Origin: Streptomyces kaniharaensis
GTDB taxonomy: Bacteria; Actinomycetota; Actinomycetes; Streptomycetales; Streptomycetaceae
Assembly: GCF_009569385.1 (NCBI RefSeq)
Contig: NZ_WBOF01000001.1
Coordinates: 124,001 to 188,000, forward strand
Direction: 5' to 3'
Length of the DNA stretch: 64,000 bases
Of the stretch, positions 24,868 to 32,925 are shown in pieces. The translations under genes and the position numbers were made by a program. Each line of letters begins with the position of its first letter. Positions within the stretch are counted from its first letter, which is position 1. The notes under the pieces were generated by a model, which worked only from the letters and a program-made list of their open reading frames with translations, searched no databases and was not told the DNA's origin.

Positions 24868-26265
24868 ATGGACTCAGATGATCAGATGACCGGCCGGTCC
24901 GACGACCTGCTGCCCACCACCCGGCGCGCGCTCCTGCACCGGGTCGCGGTGGCCCAGGCCGAGGGCCGAACGCCCTCCCTGGTCGCCGGGGTGGTCCGGG
25001 ACGGACGGCTGGTCTGGACCGGGGCCCGCAGCATGATCGACGGACACGCGCCGACCCCCGACGTGCAGTACCGGATCGGCTCGCTCACCAAGACCTTCGT
25101 CGCCGTACTCGTCCTGCGGCTGCGCGACGAGGGCCTCCTCGACCTCGCCGACCCGCTCGCCCGCCACCTGCCCCGCACCCCGGCCGACGGCGCGACCGTC
25201 GCCCAGCTGCTCGCCCACTCCGCCGGACTCGCCGCCGAGACGCCCGCGCCCTGGTGGGAGCGCACCGACGGCACCCTGCGGCCCGCCCTCGACGACCTGC
25301 TGGAGCCCGAGGCCGCCCTCAAGCACCCGGCCGGGCGCCGCCACCACTACTCCAACCCCGGCTACGCCCTGCTCGGCGCGCTGGTGGAGAAGCTGCGCGG
25401 CGAACCCTGGGGCGAGGTGCTGCGGCGCGAGGTGCTGGCCCCGCTCGGCATGGACCGCACCACTCTGCTCCCCGAGCACCCGTACGCCGGCGGCTTCGCC
25501 GTCCACCCCTGGGCCGACGTCATGCTGCCGGAGCCGCTCACCGACACCGGCCTGATGGGACCGGCCGGCCAACTCTGGTCCACCGCCGCCGATCTGGCCC
25601 GCTGGGCCGCCTTCCTCGCCGGCGGCGACGAGAAGGTCCTCGCCGCCGCCACGCTCGCCGAGATGCGCCGCCCCGCCGTCGGCCCGGACAACGCGGACTG
25701 GACCGCCGCCTACGGCCTCGGCCTGCAACTGCTGCGCCACGAATGCCGGGTGCTGTACGGGCACGCCGGCTCGATGCCGGGCTTCACGGCCGGGCTCTGG
25801 GTCAGCGAGCAGGACGGGCTGGCGGCGCTCGCCCTGTCCAACGCCACTAGCGGCGCCAACACCCCGCTACTGGCAGCCCAGTTGATCGCACTCACCGCCG
25901 AGCACGAGCCGCGGCTGCCCGAGCCCTGGCGCCCACTGCCCGACGTGGACGAGGAACTGCTGGCCCTCACCGGCCCCTGGTACTGGGGCGCGGCACCGCA
26001 CGCCCTGCGGCTGACCGCCGACCGCGGCCTGGAGCTCGGCCCGCTCGCCGACGGCGGCCGCCGTTCCCGCTTCCGCGCCGAGCCGGACGGCACCTGGACC
26101 GGGCTCGACAACTACTACGCGGGCGAGACGCTGCGGGTGGTCCACGCCGCCGACGGATCGGTCAGCCACCTGGACCTCGGCTCCTTCGTCCTGACCCGCG
26201 AACCGTACGGCCCGGCCGCGGCCGTCCCGGGCGGCGTCGACCCGCAGGGGTGGCGCGCGGGCTGA
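24868..26265 (+). CDS. Beta-lactamase-fold serine hydrolase
   Basis: A 465-residue class C beta-lactamase/DD-peptidase-like enzyme with Ser72 and Lys75 in SLTK, Tyr161-Ser-Asn163 as the second motif and His299-Ala-Gly as the third. The C-terminal 110 residues form an extra beta domain common in esterase/peptidase relatives. No signal peptide is evident, so it may be an intracellular esterase or D-amino-peptidase. ATG at 24868 is close behind a possible -10 (TACTGT), so a leaderless transcript is possible in addition to read-through from the synthetase operon 42 bp upstream. Confidence 0.87.
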   Translation: MDSDDQMTGRSDDLLPTTRRALLHRVAVAQAEGRTPSLVAGVVRDGRLVWTGARSMIDGHAPTPDVQYRIGSLTKTFVAVLVLRLRDEGLLDLADPLARHLPRTPADGATVAQLLAHSAGLAAETPAPWWERTDGTLRPALDDLLEPEAALKHPAGRRHHYSNPGYALLGALVEKLRGEPWGEVLRREVLAPLGMDRTTLLPEHPYAGGFAVHPWADVMLPEPLTDTGLMGPAGQLWSTAADLARWAAFLAGGDEKVLAAATLAEMRRPAVGPDNADWTAAYGLGLQLLRHECRVLYGHAGSMPGFTAGLWVSEQDGLAALALSNATSGANTPLLAAQLIALTAEHEPRLPEPWRPLPDVDEELLALTGPWYWGAAPHALRLTADRGLELGPLADGGRRSRFRAEPDGTWTGLDNYYAGETLRVVHAADGSVSHLDLGSFVLTREPYGPAAAVPGGVDPQGWRAG

Positions 26266-26423
26266 CGCCCCGCCTGTCCACTCCGTCGAGACGAACGACC
26301 GACGACCCGCAGCCGCCCGGCAGACGTCCGCCGGGCCGCAGGTGGTCCCATTCAGCAGCTGCACATCTGCCCTCCCCCGAACGGCAACGTGAATGCCAGC
26401 CGGCTCGGAGAGACATACGGAGA

Positions 26424-26458
26424 CCGGTTCGCGTCCGTCCCCAGCGGGTGCGAACCGG
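26424..26458. promoter_or_regulatory. Perfect inverted repeat before the acyltransferase pair
   Basis: CCGGTTCGC at 26424-26432 and GCGAACCGG at 26450-26458 (17-bp spacer) lie 57 bp before the olsB-like start. It could be an operator, or as RNA a leader hairpin. The 249-bp gap between 26265 and 26515 is otherwise empty and probably contains the promoter of the pair. Confidence 0.45.
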
Positions 26459-26514
26459 GCCGGTGCCACGACGATCCGCGGCGCCGACGCCCGTGCTGCC
26501 CTGGAGGGTCCACC

Positions 26515-27399
26515 ATGACCACCGTCCCCACCTACACTCCGACCGCAGTCGCCCCCACCCACGACTCCCCGGCGGTGCCCGCCCCGCGCCAGGACCGGCA
26601 GCCGGCGGCCGCCTACACCGTCTCCCTCGCCCGCGACGAGGACGACGTCCGCGCCGCCCAGTTGCTGCGCCACCAGGTGTTCGCGGAGGAGCTCGGCGCC
26701 GTCCTGCACAGCCCGGTCGCCGGCCTGGACGTCGACCCCTTCGACGACCACTGCGACCACCTGCTGGTCCGCGAGGGCGAGCACGGCGCCGTCGTCGGCA
26801 CCTACCGGCTGCTGCGGCCCGAGGCCGCCCGCCGCGCCGGACGGCTCTACTCCGACGGCGAGTTCGACCTCTCCGCGCTCGCCCCGGTCCGGCCCGGCCT
26901 GGTCGAGCTCGGCCGCTCCTGCATCCGCGCCGACCACCGCGGCAACGGCGCCGTCATCAACCTGATGTGGGGCGGCATCGCCCGCTACCTCGCCGACACC
27001 GGGAACACCTGGGTGGGCGGCTGCTGCTCGATCCCGCTGGACGACGGCGGTGCCACCGCGGCCCGGGTCTGGGACACCGTCAGCGCCAAGTACCTCGCCC
27101 CCGGCGAGTACCGGGTCACCCCGCACCACCGCTGGGACGCCACCGGCGTGCCGCGCGCGGAGCGGGGCGCGCTGCCCGCCCTGCTGCGCGGCTACCTGCG
27201 GCTCGGCGCCTGGGTCTGCGGCGAGCCCGCCCACGACCCGGACTTCGGCTGCGCCGACCTCTACGTGCTGCTGTCGCTGGAGCGCACCGACCCCCGCTAC
27301 CTGCGGCACTTCCTCTCCGGAGTGCCCGCCCAGCCGCTCGGCGCGACGTCGCTCGGCGCAACGTCACTCGGCATATCGTCGCCCGGCGCGACGTCATGA
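26515..27399 (+). CDS. OlsB-like GNAT N-acyltransferase
   Basis: A 294-residue GNAT-fold protein of the ornithine-acyl-ACP N-acyltransferase (Acetyltransf_5/hemolysin-like) group. Typical stretches are RHQVFAEELGA, DPFDDHCDHLLV, VVGTYRLL and ELGRSCIRADHRGNGAV, then WGGIARYL. OlsB enzymes attach a 3-hydroxy fatty acyl chain to ornithine, giving lyso-ornithine lipid. The ATG at 26515 follows TGGAGG. The last 20 residues are a repeat encoded by four 15-bp units and are probably a flexible tail. The gene overlaps the PlsC-like gene by four bases, the partner expected for ornithine-lipid synthesis. Confidence 0.82.
   Translation: MTTVPTYTPTAVAPTHDSPAVPAPRQDRQPAAAYTVSLARDEDDVRAAQLLRHQVFAEELGAVLHSPVAGLDVDPFDDHCDHLLVREGEHGAVVGTYRLLRPEAARRAGRLYSDGEFDLSALAPVRPGLVELGRSCIRADHRGNGAVINLMWGGIARYLADTGNTWVGGCCSIPLDDGGATAARVWDTVSAKYLAPGEYRVTPHHRWDATGVPRAERGALPALLRGYLRLGAWVCGEPAHDPDFGCADLYVLLSLERTDPRYLRHFLSGVPAQPLGATSLGATSLGISSPGATS
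27337..27396 (+). repeat. Four 15-bp tandem repeats at the 3' end of the olsB-like gene
   Basis: Units CTCGGCGCGACGTCG, CTCGGCGCAACGTCA, CTCGGCATATCGTCG and CCCGGCGCGACGTCA follow each other exactly and encode a LGATS-type pentapeptide repeat. The final A of the last unit is the first base of the next gene's ATG. The number of copies could vary between strains. Confidence 0.85.
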
Positions 27400-28208
27400 G
27401 TGTCTGGCTGCCGACCGCGCCCTGCCGCCCCGAGACGTGCCTGGCCGAGTCCGCGCCGGAGGTGTCGCACCCCCGGCGGGCGCTGCGGCTGACGGCCTGC
27501 CTCGCGGCGGTGGTGGCGGGCGTCCTGCTCAGCCTGCCCGTCCGGTTCCTCCCGCAGGACGCCCGGGACCGGATGATCCGGCTCTGGGCCCGCACTCTGC
27601 TGCGCACGCTCGGGGTCACCGTCCACCTCGACAAGCCCGGTGACGCCGTCGGCGGCGGGATGCTCGTGGCGGCCAACCACGTCTCCTGGCTGGACATCCC
27701 GCTGATCGCGGCCGGGCGGCCGGGGCGCTCGCTGGCCAAGACCGAGGTCCGGCGGTGGCCGGTGCTCGGGCCGCTGGTCGCCTGGGGCGGCACGGTCTTC
27801 CTCGACCGCGACCGGCTGCGCACCCTGCCGGACACGGTCGAGGCGGTCGCCCGGGTGCTGCGCTCGGGCCATCCGGTGATCGTCTTCCCGGAGGGGTCGA
27901 CCTGGTGCGGGCGGGAGAGCGGCCGGTTCCGGCCGGCGCTGTTCCAGGCCGCGGTGGACACGGGCGCCTTCGTCCAGCCGGTGACGATCCGTTACCGGCT
28001 GGCGGACGGGCGGCCGACCAGCGCGCCCGCCTTCGTCGGCGAGGACGGACTGCTCACCTCGCTCGCCCGGGTGGTCGCGGTGCGCGGGCTGGTCGCCGAG
28101 GTGACGTTCCTGCCGCCGGTTCCGGCCCCCGCATCGCAGCCCACCCGGTGGGGGGCGCGGCGGGAGCTGGCCCGCGCGGCGCAGGCGGCGGTCCAGGGAA
28201 TCCGGTGA
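27396..28208 (+). CDS. OlsA/PlsC-like lysophospholipid acyltransferase
   Basis: A 270-residue membrane-associated O-acyltransferase. A hydrophobic segment at about 30-50 is followed by the HX4D catalytic motif NHVSWLD (His95, Asp100), the FLDRDR region and FPEGST (164-169), which binds the glycerol-phosphate-like acceptor. Coupled by an ATGA overlap to the OlsB-like gene, it is best explained as the enzyme adding the second acyl chain to lyso-ornithine lipid. General phosphatidic acid synthesis is an alternative, but the pairing argues for aminolipids. Confidence 0.85.
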   Translation: MSVWLPTAPCRPETCLAESAPEVSHPRRALRLTACLAAVVAGVLLSLPVRFLPQDARDRMIRLWARTLLRTLGVTVHLDKPGDAVGGGMLVAANHVSWLDIPLIAAGRPGRSLAKTEVRRWPVLGPLVAWGGTVFLDRDRLRTLPDTVEAVARVLRSGHPVIVFPEGSTWCGRESGRFRPALFQAAVDTGAFVQPVTIRYRLADGRPTSAPAFVGEDGLLTSLARVVAVRGLVAEVTFLPPVPAPASQPTRWGARRELARAAQAAVQGIR

Positions 28209-28233
28209 GGTTCGTCAGGCCGCGCTCCCGCCG

Positions 28234-29796
28234 CTACTGCGCGTGCGCCTCGACGCGTGGCTCCGGCTGCGGCCGGTCGTCGTCGGCGGCCGGGGCGGCC
28301 GGGCGGGTCCGGCTCAGCAGCAGGGCGACCAGGACGGCGGTGGCGGCGAGCGCGGCCGAGCCGCAGCGCAGCGCGAGGTGGACGCCGTCGACGAAGGCAC
28401 CGTCCACCGCGGCCTGGACCGGGCCGGGCAACGCGGCGGCCCCGGCGCCGTGTCCCGCCGCGGTGGGCGCGTCCGCGATCGGGCCGACGGCACCCGCCGG
28501 CACGCCGAGCCGGTGCAGGGAGGCGGTCAGGACATCGGTCATCCGGTTCGTCAGGATCGCGCCGAGCACGGCGATGCCGAGGACACCGCCGAGTTCGCGG
28601 AGCGTGTTGATGGTCGCCGAGGCCATCCCGGTCTGGACCGGGGGGACCCGCTGGAGCACCGCGATCGAGACCGGTGTGAACGTCATCCCCATACCGAGGC
28701 CCATCGTGAACAGCGTCCACAGGTAGTCGAGGTAGCGGGCGTCCTCACCGTGGAACGAGAGCCCGCCGAGGCCCACCGCGCAGAGCGCGACGCCGAGCAC
28801 CAACGGCACCCGGGGCCCGTACCGGCTGGTGAGGCGGCTGGAGAGCGGGGCGGCGAAGACGATCATCGCGGTCATCGGCAGGCCCGCGTAGCCGGCGTCG
28901 GAGGGGGCCCAGCCGAGCACGCCCTGCATCAGCAGCGGCAGGAAGAACAGCGCGCCGAACATCCCGAAGCTGACCATGAAGCCGCTGAGCAGCGCGCCGC
29001 ACAGTGCCCCGTCGCGGAACAGCCGCAGCTCCAGCATCGGCTCGGCGAGGCGCAGTTCGAGCACGAGGAAGGCGGCCAGCAGGGCGGCCGCGGCGGCGCC
29101 GCAGGCCAGCACGCGGGTGTCGGTCCAGCCGCGGGACGGGCCCTCGATCAGCGCGTAGACGAGCGAACCGAGGCCGGCGGCGGACAGTGCGAGGCCGCCG
29201 AGGTCGATCCGCCGGGGGCACGGCCCGATGTCGGGGAGCACGCGCGTGGCGAGCAGCAGTCCGGCCGCTCCGATCGGGACGTTGATCCAGAACACGCTGG
29301 CCCAACCGAGGTGTTCGACCATCGGCCCGCCGACCACCGGGCCGACGGACAGGCCCAGGGCGGAGACGCCGGACCAGAGGCCGATGGCCCTGGCCCGCTC
29401 GCGCTCGTCGGCGAACACGTGCCGCAGGATGGCGAGGCTGCCCGGGGTGAGCAGCGCGGCGCCGACGCCCTGGAGCATCCGGGCGGCGACCAGCACGCCG
29501 ATCGAGCCGGCGAGCGCGGCGACGGCGGAGCCGGCCGTGAACAGCACGAGACCGAGGCGGAACACCCGGGTGCGGCCGTACCGGTCGCCGAGTGCGCCGC
29601 CGGTGAGGACGAGGGCGGCGTAGACGAGGCTGTAGCCCTCGGCGACCCACTGGAGGCCGCTGATGCCGGCGTCCAGGTCCTGCCCGATGCGGGGCAGGGC
29701 GTTGTTGACGATGACGTTGTCCAGCATGGACATGAACATGGTGACGCAGAGCGTCAAGAGCGCGAGCCGCTTGCGCCGGGCGCTCGATTCCCCCAT
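28234..29796 (-). CDS. DHA2-family (14-TM) MFS drug exporter
   Basis: A 520-residue membrane protein with about 14 hydrophobic segments and motifs of the DHA2/EmrB-QacA family: LDNVIVNNALPRI in helix 1, GGALGDRYGRTRVF in loop 2-3 and the motif-C-like GPVVGGPMVEHLGW. It should export lipophilic drugs by proton antiport. ATG at 29796 is preceded by GAAGGGGA; a longer frame to 29856 lacks a good site. It is divergent from the TetR gene at 29985 with two operator-like palindromes between them, so it is presumably repressed by that protein. It converges on the acyltransferase gene with only a 25-bp gap. Confidence 0.9.
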   Translation of the reverse strand: MGESSARRKRLALLTLCVTMFMSMLDNVIVNNALPRIGQDLDAGISGLQWVAEGYSLVYAALVLTGGALGDRYGRTRVFRLGLVLFTAGSAVAALAGSIGVLVAARMLQGVGAALLTPGSLAILRHVFADERERARAIGLWSGVSALGLSVGPVVGGPMVEHLGWASVFWINVPIGAAGLLLATRVLPDIGPCPRRIDLGGLALSAAGLGSLVYALIEGPSRGWTDTRVLACGAAAAALLAAFLVLELRLAEPMLELRLFRDGALCGALLSGFMVSFGMFGALFFLPLLMQGVLGWAPSDAGYAGLPMTAMIVFAAPLSSRLTSRYGPRVPLVLGVALCAVGLGGLSFHGEDARYLDYLWTLFTMGLGMGMTFTPVSIAVLQRVPPVQTGMASATINTLRELGGVLGIAVLGAILTNRMTDVLTASLHRLGVPAGAVGPIADAPTAAGHGAGAAALPGPVQAAVDGAFVDGVHLALRCGSAALAATAVLVALLLSRTRPAAPAADDDRPQPEPRVEAHAQ

Positions 29797-29823
29797 CGAA
29801 ATCCCCTTCAGTCTCGTTTCGCC

Positions 29824-29879
29824 CCTAACGGCGTTAGGTGGCGTAATGGCACGCACAGAGTGCCCCTAACGGTGTTAGA
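29824..29879. promoter_or_regulatory. Two TetR operators controlling the DHA2 exporter
   Basis: CCTAACGGCGTTAGG at 29824-29838 is a perfect palindrome around one central base, and CCTAACGGTGTTAGA at 29865-29879 is the same site with two changed positions. Centres are 41 bp apart. The first lies 28 bp before the exporter start. Confidence 0.85.
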
Positions 29880-29984
29880 TTGCAAGCGGGATATCGTGAA
29901 GCCGAGCAGAAGCGCAGGCCATAAGAACAAGCCAGCAGCGCAGGCCAGGCGCACAGCAGGAGTACAGGAGGCGTCCGCACACCC

Positions 29985-30794
29985 ATGCCGGAGAACGACA
30001 AGCCGGAAGGCGACAAGCGGGAGAGCGACGGGCTGCGGAGCGACGGCGCAAGGAGCGACAAGCCGGCGAGCGGCGCCACGACGCAGCCGCTGACCAGGGA
30101 GGCGCTGGCCCAGGCCGCGCTGAAGGTCCTGGAGCGGGACGGCCTCGCGGGGCTGTCCATGCGCAGGGTCGCCGCCGAGGTCGGCGTCAAGGCCGCGTCG
30201 CTGTACTGGCACGTCCGCAACAAGCAGGAACTGATCGACCTGCTCAACGACGCGATCATGGCCGAGGCCGAACCGCCGCCCCGCGAGGGCGGCTGGCGCG
30301 AGCAGTTCCACGCGTACTGCTGGCGCTACCGGCGGCTGCTCCTCGACAATCGCGACGCCGCCAAGGTCGTCGCCGGGCGGCTCGTCACCGGCCCCAACCT
30401 GCTCGGACTGCTGGAGGACCAGCTCGACCGGCTCCGGGAGGCCGGCTTCTCCGACGCGGACGCCGCCATGGCGTCCTACCTGCTCGCCGCCTTCGTCCAG
30501 GGGTTCGTGCTCCAGGAACAGGCCCCGATCTCGGCCGCCGAGGCGCTCGGCACCAGCCGCCGGGAGATCGTGACGGCCGCCGGCAACCGCTTCCGCGCCC
30601 TGCCCACCGACACCTTCCCCAACCTGGTCGAACTGGCCGACGACCTCACCGAGCCCGACATGGACGCCCGCTTCGAGTTCTGCGTCCAACGCGTCCTCGA
30701 CGGCCTCGCGGCCCTGCTGCCGCAGCAAGAACAGTCAACGGAGTCCACTGCCGTCTCGTCTGACGAGTCCTCCACAGCCGACCGCACCCGTTAG
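29985..30794 (+). CDS. TetR-family repressor of the DHA2 exporter
   Basis: A 269-residue protein. The first 35 residues are a hydrophilic, repeat-like extension (RESDGLRSDGARSDKPASG) before the helix-turn-helix at about 38-80 (LTREALAQAALKVLERDG, LSMRRVAAEVGVKAASLYWH, VRNKQELIDLL). The C-terminal domain is of the tetracycline-repressor subgroup. ATG at 29985 has GGAGG 14 bases upstream, so a start further in is possible. It is divergent from the exporter, with two shared palindromes. A Ser/Thr-rich tail ends the protein. Confidence 0.87.
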   Translation: MPENDKPEGDKRESDGLRSDGARSDKPASGATTQPLTREALAQAALKVLERDGLAGLSMRRVAAEVGVKAASLYWHVRNKQELIDLLNDAIMAEAEPPPREGGWREQFHAYCWRYRRLLLDNRDAAKVVAGRLVTGPNLLGLLEDQLDRLREAGFSDADAAMASYLLAAFVQGFVLQEQAPISAAEALGTSRREIVTAAGNRFRALPTDTFPNLVELADDLTEPDMDARFEFCVQRVLDGLAALLPQQEQSTESTAVSSDESSTADRTR

Positions 30795-30808
30795 TCGTCT
30801 CCGAGATC

Positions 30809-31111
30809 GTGATCTGCGGCGTCACCATGACCCGGCCCGAGGAGACCGACTGGCTCTACCGCGGCGCTCACTACTTCTCGCACCACGCCTTCCTGGAGGA
30901 TGGTCAACTCCTGTGCGACGCCCACCGGCTGGCCGGAATCCCGGGCGTGCTGATCCACGGACGGCTGGACCTCGGCGGACCGCTCACCACCGCATGGGAA
31001 CTGACACGGGTCTGACAGGACGCCGAGCTCACGGTCATCGACGAGTCCAGCCAAACCGGGAGCTCCAGGATGACGGAGGCGGTCTTCGCGGCCATCGAGC
31101 GGTTCGCCTGA
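30809..31111 (+). pseudogene. Decayed proline iminopeptidase (C-terminal fragment with deletion and stop)
   Basis: The frame reads GVTMTRPEETDWLYRG, then jumps to HYFSHHAFLEDGQLL, HRLAGIPGVLIHGRLDLGGP and TAWELTR, all recognisable as parts of alpha/beta-hydrolase proline iminopeptidase. A TGA at 31013-31015 stands where the family has a Trp codon (TAWELTR-V-stop-QDAEL). Beyond it the same frame continues as VIDESSQTG and TEAVFAAIERFA to a natural TGA at 31111. The N-terminal half, including the nucleophile, is missing, and about 60-70 residues seem deleted between WLYRG and HYF. It is non-functional. Confidence 0.82.
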
Positions 31112-31161
31112 TCCGTTCGCCCGTCCGGGCCGGTCCACGGACGGCTTTTACGATACGACGC

Positions 31162-31893
31162 ATGATCGCCTATGCCCCAGCCGCCCTGTTCTTCCTGTTA
31201 TTCGGAATCGGGGCACTGCGCGACCCCCGCCGGCTCAGCAACGCCGTCCTGCTTGGCATGGCCGTCTCCTTCCTCTCGCTGGCACTGCTCCTCGAACTGC
31301 GGCACGCTCCCACCCTGGTGGCGGAGTTGACGGCAGTCGCGATCATCCTGCTGCCGGCCCTCGGCACGGTGGCTCTGGTCTGGTTCCTGATAGCCAACGG
31401 CATGACCATGATCCGCAAGGAGGGCAGGCGACCCGCCAACCTCCTCTCGCTGCTCGCCGGTCTGGGCATCCTCACCGTCATCGGCCTGCTGGTCGTCGCG
31501 ATGGCCACCGGCTCGCGGCGGTTGGGCATCCTGGCGGGCACCGCCGTGCTGGTGGTCGGCTACGTCTCCGTCCTGTTCGTCTGCTTCGTCGGCTACGCGT
31601 TCCTCTACGGCCGCCACCGGCCGCGCCGGGACGTGGACTTCGTCGTCGTCCTCGGCTCCGGTCTGATCGGCGGCGACCGGGTGCCGCCGCTGCTGGCCAG
31701 CCGCCTCAACCGGGGCCGCGAGGTGTCCGATCAGCAGGCCGCACGGGGCAACCCGCCGGTGCTGATCACCTCGGGCGGGCAGGGCCCGGACGAAAAATTG
31801 CCGAAGTCGCACGCCATGGCCGACTACCTGGTCGAACGCGGCTTCCCTGCCGAGCACATCGAGCGCGAGGACCGCTCGCGCACAACCGAGTAG
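31162..31893 (+). pseudogene. YdcF/SanA-like (DUF218) membrane protein truncated by a stop codon
   Basis: From ATG 31162 the frame gives about five N-terminal membrane helices, then the DUF218 domain start (DFVVVLGSGL, LITSGGQGPDE, HAMADYLVERGFPAEHI). It ends at EDRSRTTE-TAG, where family members continue EENL. Reading through gives NLLLSKAIMRR, the expected continuation, before homology stops at about 31935. The conserved C-terminal half of the domain is lost, so this is a nonsense mutation plus 3' deletion. A possible -10 (TACGAT, 31149-31154) just before the ATG would allow leaderless transcription. A short functional product is unlikely but not excluded. Confidence 0.75.
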
Positions 31894-31963
31894 AACCTGC
31901 TCCTCAGCAAGGCGATCATGCGCCGAGGCCACGCCGGGGCCACACCGGGTCGCGGCATGAGTC

Positions 31964-32854
31964 TCACGAGCGAAGCCCCTCGAACAGGTCGGTCTCGACC
32001 GCGTCGTTCTGCGGCATGACACCGACGCCGGGCACCAGGCACCGGGCGAGGTGGTAGTCCTCGGTCGGCCACACCTCGCGTTCGATGTCCCGAGGGTGGG
32101 CCATGAACGCGACGCCGGGCTCCACCTGGGTCGCGTGCGCGAGCATCGCGGCGTCCCGTACCGCGAACTGCTCGGCGCACGCTATCCGGGTGGTGGTGGC
32201 GAGAGCGGGTGGCGTGTCCGGCCACTCGGCGAGCAGCTCGCCCATGGCAGAGGGCACCCCCCGCTCCGTCATCGCGTCGTGCAGGGCCTGGAACCAGGCC
32301 CGGGAGAGCGCCAGGTGGTAGTAGAGCTTCGCCGCCTGCCAGGGCTCCCCCGCCTCGGGGTGGCGCTCCGGGTCGGCGGCGGCCTCGAAGGCCTCGACCG
32401 CGACCCGGTGGGTCATCACATGGTCGGGGTGCGGGTACCCGCCGGTCTCGTCGTACGTCACCACGACGTGCGGGCGGAACTCGCGGATCAGGGCGACCAG
32501 CGGGGCCGCGGCCACCTCCACCTCCTGCGCCGCGAAGCAGCCGTCGGGCAGCGGCTCGCCGGGGCCCGGCATGCCGGAGTCGGTGAAGCCCAGGAACTGC
32601 TGGCGCACGCCGAGGATCTCGCGGGCCGCGGCCATCTCCTTCCGCCGGATCCGGGGGAGATCGGCCCACACCTCGGGGCGGTCCATCGCCGGGTTGAGCA
32701 CGGAGCCGCGCTCCCCGCCGGTGCAGGTGGCGACCAGGACTTCCACCCCCTCGGCCGCGTACCGGGCGAGCGTGGCCGCGCCCTTGCTGGATTCGTCGTC
32801 GGGGTGGGCGTGGACGGTGAGCAGGCGAAGACCGCCGGCGTGCTTGGTGAACAT
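31964..32854 (-). CDS. mca: Mycothiol S-conjugate amidase (Mca)
   Basis: A 296-residue LmbE/PIG-L zinc amidase that cleaves mycothiol S-conjugates to mercapturic acids and glucosaminyl-inositol. Motifs include HAHPDDE at 15-21 (zinc ligands), CTGGERGS, VVTYDETGGYPHPDHVMTH and EQFAVRD; the length is right for Mca rather than MshB. ATG at 32854 is preceded by CGGAGG. It follows the MFS gene by 71 bp in the same direction, so conjugate hydrolysis and export may be co-induced. Actinomycetes usually keep a separate housekeeping mca, so this may be a paralogue. Confidence 0.92.
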   Translation of the reverse strand: MFTKHAGGLRLLTVHAHPDDESSKGAATLARYAAEGVEVLVATCTGGERGSVLNPAMDRPEVWADLPRIRRKEMAAAREILGVRQQFLGFTDSGMPGPGEPLPDGCFAAQEVEVAAAPLVALIREFRPHVVVTYDETGGYPHPDHVMTHRVAVEAFEAAADPERHPEAGEPWQAAKLYYHLALSRAWFQALHDAMTERGVPSAMGELLAEWPDTPPALATTTRIACAEQFAVRDAAMLAHATQVEPGVAFMAHPRDIEREVWPTEDYHLARCLVPGVGVMPQNDAVETDLFEGLRS

Positions 32855-32925
32855 GAATCCTCCGTGAGTGATGATCAACCGATGTTGTGGGTGAGGGGAT
32901 GGTGCCAATGGGTGCTGTCGGACCG

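Noticed and set aside
27337..27396. Possible attachment site or iteron cluster
   Set aside because: The 15-bp units are in frame, encode a protein tail, and no integrase or replication gene is near.
28243..30093. Rightward open frame of about 600 codons opposite the DHA2 exporter
   Set aside because: Gln/Arg/Glu-rich shadow without domain; the leftward frame encodes 14 membrane helices with family motifs.
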